DNA of 64,000 bases, taken from contig JBBABD010000001.1 in the NCBI GenBank assembly GCA_041657845.1, positions 27,631-91,630 on the forward strand, read 5' to 3'. Of this stretch, positions 34,530-42,923 are shown in pieces. The DNA comes from Parcubacteria group bacterium. Lineage in GTDB: Bacteria > Patescibacteriota > Minisyncoccia > Moranbacterales > JAKLHP01. The notes under the pieces are model-generated. The model saw only the letters and a program-made list of their open reading frames with translations, did not search any database and was not told where the DNA came from. The translations under genes and the position numbers were made by a program. Numbering within the stretch: position 1 is the first letter of the stretch; each line of letters opens with the position of its first letter.

Positions 34530-35873
34530 CTAATTATTTAATTCAGAAATTGTATATAAGAATTTACCACTTTTTGTAGGCGATATGTCCGATACAAATT
34601 TCCAAACAATTTTACATTCTTTTCCCATAACTAATTTGATGTTTTTTTCTATTTCATTAATTTCATCCAAATTCTCTTTTTTTTCAAGAACTACATTTAT
34701 TTCTATTGCTTCATAATTCTTTTGTATTACTTGAAATTTATTTACCCATTTTCTAAAATAAAATAAATGAGTGAAATATTCTCCACCTATTAGAGTTCCC
34801 TCTCTGGTTTCAAATAAATTAACACTTCTTCCCTTGATACTCTCGATAACCGGAAATCCTCTCTGACAACTTGGATTTTTGAAATCTGGAATACCGATAT
34901 CCCCGATGGCATATCGTATTAGTGGCATAGCTTTATTACATAAAGTAGTAATATAAATATCTCCAGCTTTTCTAGGCAAAGAATTGTTTAATTTATCATC
35001 TAGTATCTCTAAATAATGTGAAAAAATATTGAGATGTAAGCCTTCATGTTTTTCACATTCGCAAGCAATATCTCCTACCTCCCGTGATCCATATTTATTA
35101 AAAACATGACACCGAAATACCCTTTCAATCGTTTTTCTAAATTCAGGAAAAAGAGTGCCTGCTGAAGATATTATTGACTGCGGAGTATGAATTTTTATTT
35201 TTTCCTTTTCAATAAATCTTGAAAATTCATATATTGATTCCGCATAAGCAACAACTATGGAGGGTTTTTCTTTGTTAATTATTTCTACAAATCTAAGCAT
35301 GTCTTCCTTGGTCATCCGAAAAGCATTTAAATTAATACTGTTTATAAAATTACGCATTAAAAATCCACTCAGTCCTTCTCTGGCTTTTAGAATATCCTTC
35401 TCTGAACCCCATAAACTTATTACTAAATCTCCTGGCTTCCATCCCGCCCATTCATTCCAGAACATTTTAGTTGCTGCGCTCCAATCGTTTTTGACTTTAT
35501 CCTGAAAAAAAACAACTGGTTCGCCGGTACTTCCTCCAGAAGTGTTTTTTACAGCAGTAATTTTTTTATTGATTAAATTATTGAGTTCTTTCCTAATTAT
35601 TTTTTTGGTAAGAATCGGAAATTTTTTGATATCTTCGAAAATAGTATTTGGAGCAACAGTTATATTATTTTCTCTAGCAATCTTTCTGTAATATGGAATA
35701 TTTTTAATTGAATAATCCAGAATCTCGTAAAGTTTCTTTTTTTGAATTGCGATATTTTCTTCCAAAGACTTCCCCTGTTGTTTTTTCAGATACTCATAAA
35801 TCTCATAGCGATTGCTACCCTTTCCGTATTTCCAAAGAATTGGAGCTATATATTTTGATAAAAAATATCTCAT
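34530..35873 (-). CDS. PaaK/CapK-like adenylate-forming enzyme
   Basis: A 447-aa member of the phenylacetate-CoA ligase-like family often called CapK in capsule clusters. The phosphate-binding loop NTSGGSTGEP is near 110-119, KYGSREVGDIACEC near 265 is the A5-type motif, and RYAIGDIG near 320 is the A7-type motif. These enzymes adenylate a carboxylate; in polysaccharide clusters they may activate an acyl or amino-acid group for glycan decoration. It overlaps the GT4 gene by 4 bp. The IS200 element sits right after its stop. Confidence 0.82.
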   Translation of the reverse strand: MRYFLSKYIAPILWKYGKGSNRYEIYEYLKKQQGKSLEENIAIQKKKLYEILDYSIKNIPYYRKIARENNITVAPNTIFEDIKKFPILTKKIIRKELNNLINKKITAVKNTSGGSTGEPVVFFQDKVKNDWSAATKMFWNEWAGWKPGDLVISLWGSEKDILKAREGLSGFLMRNFINSINLNAFRMTKEDMLRFVEIINKEKPSIVVAYAESIYEFSRFIEKEKIKIHTPQSIISSAGTLFPEFRKTIERVFRCHVFNKYGSREVGDIACECEKHEGLHLNIFSHYLEILDDKLNNSLPRKAGDIYITTLCNKAMPLIRYAIGDIGIPDFKNPSCQRGFPVIESIKGRSVNLFETREGTLIGGEYFTHLFYFRKWVNKFQVIQKNYEAIEINVVLEKKENLDEINEIEKNIKLVMGKECKIVWKFVSDISPTKSGKFLYTISELNN

Positions 35874-36973
35874 TGGTTTAACAAAAAAATTTTATAATTT
35901 TCTTTTATTATATGCAAATCGTATTTGTTGATCACTTTTCGAAAAGCATCATTTTTGAAATTATTTGCTTCATTCAAATTATTCATGCAACCATTGATTT
36001 TTTCTGCTAAATCTACTAGGTTTCCTGCTTCAAAATTAAGTCCTTCTTTCTCATTTTCAATTAGTTCTTTATTTTCTTCAATATCGCTTGTGATTATAAG
36101 CTTTTTCGATGCCATGGCTTCCAAGAGCGCGTTGCTCATGCCTTCATTCAATGACGGCAAGACAAAAATATCCATAATCTGGAGCAATTCAGGAACATCA
36201 GTTCTTTTTTCCAGAAAAAAAACTTCTTTTTCTATCCCAATCTCTTTTGCGAAATTCTTAATATTTTCTTTTTCGCTCCCGTGTCCGACAAGCAGCAAGA
36301 CCGCATTACCATGCTTTTCTTTCACCAGCTTGAATGCCTTGGCTAGCGTTGGAATATCCTTTTGCTTTTCCATCCTTGCTACGCATCCGATAACCAAGCT
36401 ATTTTCCGGAATTCCGATTTCTTTCTTCTTCTCAGCTACATCTACATTTAAATTTTCAAATCGGGAGAGATTAATGCCATTGGGAATGCACATAGTCTTT
36501 TCTTTCTTAAATCCCATCTTCTCGATATAATATTTTCTTGAAGCTTCGGAATTTGTCAGTACAAAATCAGCCAGAAACAAAGTGATCTTATCCAAAAACA
36601 GCAGAAATTTTTTACCCTTATGGATATTGCGGATATAAGGAACAATTTTTTTGACTCCGAATATTTTCCCGAATATCCTTCCGAATATATCGGCATGAAT
36701 TAGATAATTCACCTGTACATCAGGATTAAAATCCTTTAGCACTTTATTATACCGGAAAATCATCCCAAAATCAAAAATGCTTTTTAAATCCAAATAATAA
36801 ACAGGAATGCCCAAATTCTCCAACTTTTTCCCTATCTCCCCCCTTCCCTTTATCACGCAAATTCTATTATCTAATTCTTCCTGCATCTCAGGCAAAAGCT
36901 GAAGGAGCATATTTTCCGCTCCCCCGCCTAATTCCAACCCAGTAATTAAATGCAAAATTTTCTTTTTCATCAT
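35870..36973 (-). CDS. GT4 family glycosyltransferase
   Basis: A 367-aa GT-B enzyme. The N-terminal acceptor domain has LITGLELGGGAENML. The donor domain has VARMEKQKDIPTL and PSLNEGMSNALLEAMASKK. The gene begins one base before the preceding gene's boundary at 36974 and overlaps the CapK-like gene by 4 bp, so both are in one operon. It has a typical length and is complete. Confidence 0.9.
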   Translation of the reverse strand: MMKKKILHLITGLELGGGAENMLLQLLPEMQEELDNRICVIKGRGEIGKKLENLGIPVYYLDLKSIFDFGMIFRYNKVLKDFNPDVQVNYLIHADIFGRIFGKIFGVKKIVPYIRNIHKGKKFLLFLDKITLFLADFVLTNSEASRKYYIEKMGFKKEKTMCIPNGINLSRFENLNVDVAEKKKEIGIPENSLVIGCVARMEKQKDIPTLAKAFKLVKEKHGNAVLLLVGHGSEKENIKNFAKEIGIEKEVFFLEKRTDVPELLQIMDIFVLPSLNEGMSNALLEAMASKKLIITSDIEENKELIENEKEGLNFEAGNLVDLAEKINGCMNNLNEANNFKNDAFRKVINKYDLHIIKENYKIFLLNQ

Positions 36974-38728
36974 TTAGTTTCCATTAACCATACACTTCCA
37001 TATCTTGACATTGCTGGTGTCATAAACTTTCTGAAAATATTTTGGATTATCATCTAAAACTGAAAAACTGTCCAAAGGAATGCTCTCTGAATATCCCGAA
37101 GTGCCTATTCTTTCAAGATAGGGATTTTTTTCATCATTTTTTGCATAATAAATATAAGCGGTGTTTTTATTTGACAAATTCGGATTAACACTTAAATCGG
37201 AAAGAAGCTTCCCCGATTTGCTTCTCATTTGCTTAACGCTATCAAGCAATTTCATGCGGTCAAAATTATTTTCGAACATATCTTGAAGTTTCGTAAAGTT
37301 TAATCCAATATCTAAAATCTCTTTTTTCAAATCATCATCACTCACCGATACTGTTTCTTTGAGATTAATGATTTTAACTAATGAAGAAAGATCTCTTTGA
37401 CTTAATAAATCTTTTTTAATATTAATAACCGGAGTATTCGAATGATATTGTAAAACACTTCGCCATCCATAGTAGAAAATAACCCTATTTGGTTCCAAGT
37501 TGTTTTTTATCCATTCGAAAGAATCCATTTCATACCGAGGAACTATATACTTAAAGCTATTGTTTACATATGTTGCGCCGAATGCGGAAATTAAAAATCC
37601 AAAAATAAAAGTTACAAATATAATATTTTTTTTAAACGGTGAACTGTTCTTTTCGACCATATAAAGCAACTCGAATAACAGGAATGCTAGCATAATACCT
37701 AAAAATATCCATGCTCTGTCCGGCAAATAGGCAATGTTCCCAAATCTTGGAAGAAATTCGGCGATAAACAAGAAAAAAGCAATGAACAAATATATCGGCA
37801 AAAAGTACACGTTGCTCAAATTATTTTCAAAGAAGGCTCTTTTGTTCTTTGAAACAAAAAACAAATATAGGCATAGCAAAATTAGAATTCCCAAAAACGG
37901 TCCCGCATAGAAAGCATAGAATTTCAAAACTCCCAACAAACTCACCCACCCCATTTGATTGCCGTCAACATTAATGTAATGGGCTGGAAATCTAAGATTA
38001 ATTGAAAATTGCAAAAATATTTTATGAAATATTTCTAAAATAGCCCTAGAGATAGAGAATGTCATTGATTTAATTTGCAATTTATCCAACCATGGATATA
38101 AAAGCAAAAACACTATGACAATTCTAAGTTTATTTCTAAAAATAATTTTTCTGTATGTATAGGCCGCCGCGATAACCCACAAAGCTAGAAAAAGCACAAA
38201 AATTTTGTGAAAAAGGGAACTTACGGCTGTTATGGGTATAAAAAACCCATAAAGCCAGTTATAGTTTCTCTTGCTAGATGCCATCGCCGAAAGTCCAAGC
38301 ATAAAATATAAATACAACATCGCCATAACTTGCGGTCTAGTTCCTTCAAATTGGATAATTACAGTTGGTGATACCGCTGCCGACAAAAGAACGAGGGTCT
38401 GGAATTTTTTTTCGGTAAGTTTTCTCGCGACCAGCCACAAAGGGAAAAGAGCAGTCATGGAAAAAATCGGAAAGATATATTTGAACAAACCATACATATC
38501 AAGATCCGTCAAATAATGAAGGGATGAGATAAGGGAAGAAAATAATTGCCGATAGAAATACAGTGAGTCAGGCTGGGCATTGGAATATTTGAGAATCCAT
38601 CCATAACTGTCTTTGTCAGCTATAAAATCATATTTGGTAATATTAAAAGCATGAAGAGATAAAATTACTATCTCAGCAATAAACAAAGGATGAAAAATTA
38701 TTTTCTTAGCTTTTTTTATTAGATCCAT
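36974..38728 (-). CDS. GT-C-like multi-spanning membrane protein
   Basis: A 584-aa protein with about ten to twelve membrane segments. An outward loop soon after the first segment contains DKDSYGW (about 37-43), reminiscent of the acidic first-loop motif of STT3/PMT enzymes. A C-terminal soluble domain begins near 395. It may transfer or polymerise sugars at the outer face. It lacks the DQSRDA signatures of the 1-10699 family. It overlaps the small membrane protein upstream by 23 bp. Confidence 0.7.
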   Translation of the reverse strand: MDLIKKAKKIIFHPLFIAEIVILSLHAFNITKYDFIADKDSYGWILKYSNAQPDSLYFYRQLFSSLISSLHYLTDLDMYGLFKYIFPIFSMTALFPLWLVARKLTEKKFQTLVLLSAAVSPTVIIQFEGTRPQVMAMLYLYFMLGLSAMASSKRNYNWLYGFFIPITAVSSLFHKIFVLFLALWVIAAAYTYRKIIFRNKLRIVIVFLLLYPWLDKLQIKSMTFSISRAILEIFHKIFLQFSINLRFPAHYINVDGNQMGWVSLLGVLKFYAFYAGPFLGILILLCLYLFFVSKNKRAFFENNLSNVYFLPIYLFIAFFLFIAEFLPRFGNIAYLPDRAWIFLGIMLAFLLFELLYMVEKNSSPFKKNIIFVTFIFGFLISAFGATYVNNSFKYIVPRYEMDSFEWIKNNLEPNRVIFYYGWRSVLQYHSNTPVINIKKDLLSQRDLSSLVKIINLKETVSVSDDDLKKEILDIGLNFTKLQDMFENNFDRMKLLDSVKQMRSKSGKLLSDLSVNPNLSNKNTAYIYYAKNDEKNPYLERIGTSGYSESIPLDSFSVLDDNPKYFQKVYDTSNVKIWKCMVNGN

Positions 38729-39122
38729 TTTTTTCTAAAATACATACAAACAATAACGAAACCGTAGAAGTCACTAAATACAATAAAATAATAGATATTT
38801 CCGAAATAAATCCACTTATGCTGTAAAAAACAAAAACTATTGGAGGCATAAAAAACAATGAAGCGAATATCCCGACAGTCAGAAGCTCCCAGAGATCTAA
38901 ATAAAATCTGGAAATTTTTTCAAGAACTAAAGCCATATTGATTCCTGCAACAAAAAAAACTGTCAGTCCCGTAACGATCCTGAAACTAGAAAATAATCCC
39001 AAATCAACTTTCGAACTCACAAAATAAGCAAGAAAATAGAACAGAAATATGTAAATATTTAATTTAAGCAATTTTTTTGTAGGCATTGTCTGTTTTCTAT
39101 TATTTTTAACTTGCAGAATCAT
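38706..39122 (-). CDS. Small four-segment membrane protein, function unknown
   Basis: 138 aa with about four hydrophobic segments (25-42, 48-66, 80-97, 104-125) and no recognisable family motif. It is the first gene of the minus-strand polysaccharide operon and overlaps the GT-C-like gene by 23 bp, so it may be a partner of that enzyme. The ATG at 39086 (MPTKKLL...) is an alternative start. Confidence 0.6.
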   Translation of the reverse strand: MILQVKNNRKQTMPTKKLLKLNIYIFLFYFLAYFVSSKVDLGLFSSFRIVTGLTVFFVAGINMALVLEKISRFYLDLWELLTVGIFASLFFMPPIVFVFYSISGFISEISIILLYLVTSTVSLLFVCILEKNGSNKKS

Positions 39123-39277
39123 TTTTTATTCAGCTCGTACAACATATTTTATATCATAACTTTAATTTCATACTATTTCAATCCAGTCCAATTTTCAAAT
39201 AGAGCATACTTTTATAATACTCCCAATACCGCTCCGCACCATAAGCACTTAAGTTTTATAAAATTATTTCTATACGA

Positions 39278-39328
39278 CTATTCCTCAAAACTCTCCAGAT
39301 ATTCCGGAAACTTCAAAATTTGATATTT
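39278..39328 (-). pseudogene. Gene-end fragment encoding ...PEYLESFEE*
   Basis: A 16-codon remnant reading ILKFPEYLESFEE then stop, preceded by a stop. It matches the C-terminal pieces at 39904 and 41597. Nothing else is seen in the rest of 39123-39401. Confidence 0.6.
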
Positions 39329-39401
39329 TTATTTGCCAGCATATTAAATAATTTTAAATTCCAAATTCTAAAAGATTATACCTGTACCGAACTATTGTAG
39401 C

Positions 39402-39881
39402 TTATTTCTTTATTATTTTCCAGTATCCGCCCTTGTCGGAACCGACTCTTTCGAGCAATTCTTTTTCCTTAAGTTCAGTTATATTATTTCTTACATTTTT
39501 TTCATTAATACCTATCTTTAGACTTAATTCTCTTTGTGTGATGGCTTTATTTTTATTTATTTCAGAGAGTATCTTTTTCTGGTTTTCTGAGAGCCCCAAG
39601 TTTTCTAGGTCTTTTTCTAGGTCTTTTGTTTCTCTTTTTTTGAAAGAAACAACAAAAGCGCCCGTTTTTTCTGAAAAATCAGGCAGCTTGTTCCCATTTT
39701 TTTCACACTCTTCAATCGTATTTTTTCCAACCTGAATTTCATTCGTAGTACCATCATCTTTCATTCCAACGATAACCTTACCGCCTTTTTTATTAGCAAA
39801 GGCGCAAAGAGCAATTATCGCTTCTTTCCACTCGGAAAAAGATGATTTCAATTCAATTTTTTCAGATTCTTTCAATTTCAT
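39402..39881 (-). pseudogene. Schlafen AlbA_2 protein with large internal deletion
   Basis: About 159 aa. The first 58 residues match the AlbA_2 (Schlafen-like) start: ESEKIELKSSFSEW...AFANKKGGKVIVGM...GKNTIEE. The text then jumps to CEKNGNKLPDFSEKTGAFVVSF, which in full-length relatives belongs near the C-terminus, followed by a winged-helix domain (NEKNVRNNITELKEKELLERVG). The whole middle (roughly 250 residues in relatives) is missing, in frame, probably through recombination at a short IEEC-like homology. It is probably non-functional, although a small DNA-binding product could remain. An upstream ATG at 39914 adds 11 residues shared with the fragment junction. Confidence 0.75.
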
Positions 39882-39903
39882 ATAAATTTTTTGATTTTCG
39901 AAA

Positions 39904-40050
39904 TTAATTTTCAAAACTATCCAAATATTCCGGAAGTTTCAGAATCCATTTTGCCTGCTCGGGATAGAAAAGAAATCTTTCCACATCTTTCACTGCCTGT
40001 TTCAAATCGCTTTTTTCGGCTTGTTTTTTCAAAAATAAACATATATTCAT
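39904..40050 (-). pseudogene. 48-codon remnant ending ...LPEYLDSFEN*
   Basis: Open from an ATG at 40050 with an upstream in-frame extension of about ten codons. It reads ...DLKQAVKDVERFLFYPEQ... then ILKLPEYLDSFEN and stop. It looks like the C-terminal helix bundle of a larger protein, perhaps an AbiEii-type nucleotidyltransferase (a guess from style only). The last 14 codons recur at 41597-41647. Confidence 0.5.
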
Positions 40051-40091
40051 TCTATCAAATAAACACTCTTTAACACTTAACTATATATGAT

Positions 40092-40175
40092 CTATGATAT
40101 AATTTCCCACCATTCCACCGTATTCTTTGATCCTTCTTCAAAATTAACTTCCGACTCGTAGCCAATCCATTTTAT
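40092..40175 (-). pseudogene. Vestigial 3' end of a sugar-nucleotide epimerase gene
   Basis: On the minus strand it reads WIGYESEVNFEEGSKNTVEWW...* and is collinear with the true epimerase C-terminus at 42924 (FGYEPKINFEEGLKRTVEWW). It begins inside the AbiEii stop region and ends with its own TAG. Confidence 0.75.
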
Positions 40176-40867
40176 TTTTCGTTTTCCCTCATTATTTTCA
40201 GAAGAAAAAGCGTATCCGTCCGGAGTTTTGCCCGAGCCCAGTCTTTTTTTGGTTCGGAAAGCATTTCACCGAGGCCATCAAGAATATGACGATTATCCAT
40301 TTTCTCCAACAACTCAATGCATCTTGTCAAAATTTCCTTATATGAAACTTTAGCTCGATCTTCAACTAATTTCTTATTTATCGGCCAAATATTTTTTGCA
40401 AAAAAATACACATCATAAACATCCCGACTAGTCTTGCCAATTCGCTCATACATTGCCATCAGCTTATTGGCAAACATATCTTCCTTGACCATTATTAGCA
40501 TTGGGATGCCAAGAAGTGTTTCCGGTTCGTATTTTGATCCAAAATCACGACAGTTTACCTCGATTTTGATGTTTTGAGATTTCTGATCATATGAAATAAC
40601 TGTAATAAGATTAAACCGCTTAATTCTTGAATCAATTACCTTGCCATAACCAGCAACTATTTTTTGAATCTTTTCAAACACTTCCTGCTTCTTGCTTTCG
40701 TCCAGCAAATCTAAATCAATATCAACAGAATCGCGATCCAATCCGTAAAACATCAAAGCAGCCGTACCGCCCTTAAATCCCAAAAATGGAGCTATTGATG
40801 TGTCAGAAAAAATATCTTTCAAAATTTGCAACAAGATATTTTTATGTTTTGGATAATTGATGGTCAT
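40172..40867 (-). CDS. AbiEii/AbiGii-type nucleotidyltransferase toxin
   Basis: A 231-aa protein with the AbiEii motifs: GGTA at 33-36, S47-x-D49-x-D51 (the nucleotidyltransferase metal triad), a later strand IKIEVNC, then KEDMFANKLMA and RDVYDVYFF. Type IV AbiE toxins are GTP-binding nucleotidyltransferases, some shown to modify tRNA 3' ends. All motifs are intact. Its start overlaps the antitoxin gene stop by 4 bp (ATGA), as usual for AbiE pairs. Confidence 0.9.
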   Translation of the reverse strand: MTINYPKHKNILLQILKDIFSDTSIAPFLGFKGGTAALMFYGLDRDSVDIDLDLLDESKKQEVFEKIQKIVAGYGKVIDSRIKRFNLITVISYDQKSQNIKIEVNCRDFGSKYEPETLLGIPMLIMVKEDMFANKLMAMYERIGKTSRDVYDVYFFAKNIWPINKKLVEDRAKVSYKEILTRCIELLEKMDNRHILDGLGEMLSEPKKDWARAKLRTDTLFLLKIMRENEK

Positions 40868-41478
40868 TTTGCTTGGTTATTTGATTTATTTTCTTCATAG
40901 TGTTCAAAATATTCCTGAACTTTTTTGTTCATTCTTTTATTGCTATAGATTGGCAAAATTTCAAAAACTTTATCCCAATCCAAAACATCCAAATGATCGA
41001 AATGATAATCCTTACTAACATATATTCTGTCCAAAAACGCGCGCTCTTTTGTCGCGGTAGCCACATTGCCCTGTTGCTCAATCCCGCTCGTGCTACTCAA
41101 AACATAATCTTTCATTTTGACAAAATTTATTTTTTGTCCATCAATTTCAATCTCTCTGGTAATATAGGAAGCCACAAAGATGTTTCCATAATATTGGAAA
41201 TTAATTCCTGCTCGAGTTAATATGGTTTCAAAACTGATATACGCGGGGGTATAAATCCGCGTTGCCAATTCATGACGATCATAATTAGTATCTTTGGCAT
41301 AAATACCGTGGCGAACCCTGATTAATTTTCCTCTTTTAATGTAATCACTCAATCTTACGCGAACCGCGCTTCCTACCTTTTCACCCCATAACAAAGCAAC
41401 ATCTTTTGTGGAAAAGATGGTTTTTTGAGATCGTAATATAGTCTCAATATATTCACCCTTTGCAGGTTTTTTATCCAT
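40864..41478 (-). CDS. AbiEi-like antitoxin with N-terminal winged helix
   Basis: A 204-aa protein. An N-terminal winged helix (about 12-60; FSTKDVALLWGEKVGSAVRVRLSDYIKRG is its helix-turn-helix part, described here in pieces: FSTKDVALLWGE and VRVRLSDYIKRG). The C-terminal domain has IYTPAYISFETIL and a later KERAFLDRIYV, as in AbiEi antitoxins. It should repress its own promoter by binding the inverted repeat at 41485-41515 and neutralise the toxin encoded downstream. Confidence 0.88.
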   Translation of the reverse strand: MDKKPAKGEYIETILRSQKTIFSTKDVALLWGEKVGSAVRVRLSDYIKRGKLIRVRHGIYAKDTNYDRHELATRIYTPAYISFETILTRAGINFQYYGNIFVASYITREIEIDGQKINFVKMKDYVLSSTSGIEQQGNVATATKERAFLDRIYVSKDYHFDHLDVLDWDKVFEILPIYSNKRMNKKVQEYFEHYEENKSNNQAK

Positions 41479-41484
41479 ATTATT

Positions 41485-41515
41485 ACTGATAGTTAGCTTT
41501 AAGCTTACTATCAGT
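41485..41515. promoter_or_regulatory. 31-bp palindromic operator of the AbiE operon
   Basis: ACTGATAGT and ACTATCAGT form the outer arms and AGCTT/AAGCT the inner arms of a near-perfect palindrome. It covers the predicted transcription start, 7 bp before the antitoxin ATG. This is the expected AbiEi autorepression site. Confidence 0.8.
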
Positions 41516-41518
41516 TCT

Positions 41519-41546
41519 ATTATACTAAAAAATGCACTCTTGTCAA
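41519..41546 (-). promoter_or_regulatory. AbiE promoter
   Basis: TTGACA and TATAAT on the minus strand, both full consensus, with a 16-bp spacer. The start point falls inside the palindrome at 41485-41515. Confidence 0.8.
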
Positions 41547-41547
41547 A

Positions 41548-41604
41548 TTATATTCCCTTCCGCCATTCCACCGTCTTTTTCATCCCTCCTTCAAAATTAA
41601 TTTT
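41548..41604 (-). pseudogene. Second vestigial epimerase 3' end
   Basis: It reads KINFEGGMKKTVEWRKGI and stop, matching the epimerase C-terminus (KINFEEGLKRTVEWW). It overlaps by a few bases the fragment at 41597-41647, sharing the bases that read KINFE in one frame and SFEN* in another. Confidence 0.75.
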
Positions 41605-41647
41605 CAAAACTATCCAAATATTCCGGAAGTTTCAGAATTAGTCCGGA
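41597..41647 (-). pseudogene. Gene-end fragment ...LPEYLDSFEN*
   Basis: The DNA is identical over about 45 bases to the 3' end of the remnant at 39904-40050. Together with the epimerase fragment it makes up most of the 326-bp stretch between AbiEi and Fic. The remainder (41648-41804) shows nothing else. Confidence 0.7.
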
Positions 41648-41804
41648 TATTCACATTGAAATTCAGTCAAAAGTTCCTTAAATTATTCCAAAAGAATATT
41701 AATAAAAATTATCCGCCGTTATTGATTTTGACCTTTACTCACACAAATATATTACTTTTTTAGCATTGAATGCATAAAAAGATATATCCAATTATACATA
41801 CCGA

Positions 41805-42836
41805 TCATTTTTTCAACTTATAATAAGTCGCTTTTCCTCTGCCCATTTTCTCAATGATACCCAATCCTATCAATTTCCTAAAATCAAGATTTCTTGTCGG
41901 TTTGGCTCTATCGGTCAATTTTGCATAATCACGATCACTGATATACTCATTCTCTTCTATGAAATTAATAATCTTTCTATGATGATCTCTCAGGTCTTTT
42001 TCCAAAGGAACAGCCTCTTGTTTCATCTCTTTACTCACCCTAAGCAATTCATCAATAATTCCATCCGTAAAATACTCGAGCCAGGAAGTGAAGTCGATTT
42101 GATCTTTGATTTCATAATAATTTCCAAACAAACCAACTTCTTGAAAATATTTACTGACATTTTTGTTATAATAATTTTCAAAACTGAAAAGATTGAAAGT
42201 ATTAAGTCCCATCTTCGCTAAAAGCACCTTAGTTGTCAAACGAGCTGTTCTTCCATTGCCATCAATAAAAGGATGGATGATGACAAATTGTTTGTGAAAA
42301 ATTCCAGCCAAAATCAAGGGATCAACTGTGTTTTTGTTTTTTTCGATATAATCAAGCAATTCTTGCATTAATTTTGATACTTCCTTATGTTCAGGAGGAA
42401 GATAAGCAGTCTGGCGAGTTTTTGGATTATTAACAAAAACCGGCTCTTGTCTCAATTTTCCAGAGCGATATTTCTCAATCAAGCCTTGCGTTATTGTTTC
42501 CTGAATTTTCAAAATTAATGGCAAATCAAAAACTCGTTTTTTATTTTTAATTGAATCATTCAATTCAACCAATGCCTTATTATAATTCAAAACTTCTTTT
42601 TCGCTATCGCGAATATGTTCCGGCCTAGTTTTCAAAATTCTTTTGACATCGGTCAGTGGCAATGGATTGCCTTCAATGCTCGTTGAAGAAAAAGCTGAAA
42701 CCTCTCTAGCTCTTTTTTCAAGCTCCGCCAAAACTAGCCCCGAAAAATTCCGACTGTTTAAATCGACAATAATTTCAGTTATTCTCTTAATATTGCCTAA
42801 TAATAGATTGGAAATGGTATATTTTGGATTAAACAT
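41805..42836 (-). CDS. Fic family AMP-transferase-like protein with winged helix
   Basis: A 343-aa protein. The Fic core motif HPFIDGNGR is at 188-196 with the catalytic His188. An N-terminal inhibitory motif S51-x3-E55-G56 makes it a class II, self-inhibited Fic protein. The C-terminus (about 275-343) is a winged helix (YISDRDYAKLTDRAKPT...GIIEKMGRGK). Fic enzymes usually transfer AMP to proteins. The DNA-binding domain suggests autoregulation through the 11-bp repeats in its promoter. All active residues are present. Confidence 0.92.
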   Translation of the reverse strand: MFNPKYTISNLLLGNIKRITEIIVDLNSRNFSGLVLAELEKRAREVSAFSSTSIEGNPLPLTDVKRILKTRPEHIRDSEKEVLNYNKALVELNDSIKNKKRVFDLPLILKIQETITQGLIEKYRSGKLRQEPVFVNNPKTRQTAYLPPEHKEVSKLMQELLDYIEKNKNTVDPLILAGIFHKQFVIIHPFIDGNGRTARLTTKVLLAKMGLNTFNLFSFENYYNKNVSKYFQEVGLFGNYYEIKDQIDFTSWLEYFTDGIIDELLRVSKEMKQEAVPLEKDLRDHHRKIINFIEENEYISDRDYAKLTDRAKPTRNLDFRKLIGLGIIEKMGRGKATYYKLKK

Positions 42837-42856
42837 ACTTTATTCAGATTATCTTA

Positions 42857-42888
42857 TATAGACGTATTATAGACGTATTATAGACGAT
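42857..42888. repeat. Three 11-bp direct repeats in the Fic promoter
   Basis: TATAGACGTAT occurs at 42857-42867 and 42868-42878, with a third, partial copy at 42879-42888. The 11-bp period puts all three on one face of the helix, as for a repressor that binds side by side. They overlap the -10. Confidence 0.8.
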
Positions 42889-42894
42889 TGTCAA
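42866..42894 (-). promoter_or_regulatory. Fic gene promoter
   Basis: Perfect TTGACA and TATAAT on the minus strand with a 17-bp spacer. The start lies about 24 bp upstream of the ATG at 42836. Confidence 0.85.
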
Positions 42895-42923
42895 ATGCTT
42901 AAAAAATCTTACCTACCTATTAA

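Noticed and set aside
40092..40175. Second functional epimerase gene
   Set aside because: Only the last 27 or so codons are present, with no Rossmann motif or catalytic Tyr-Lys upstream.
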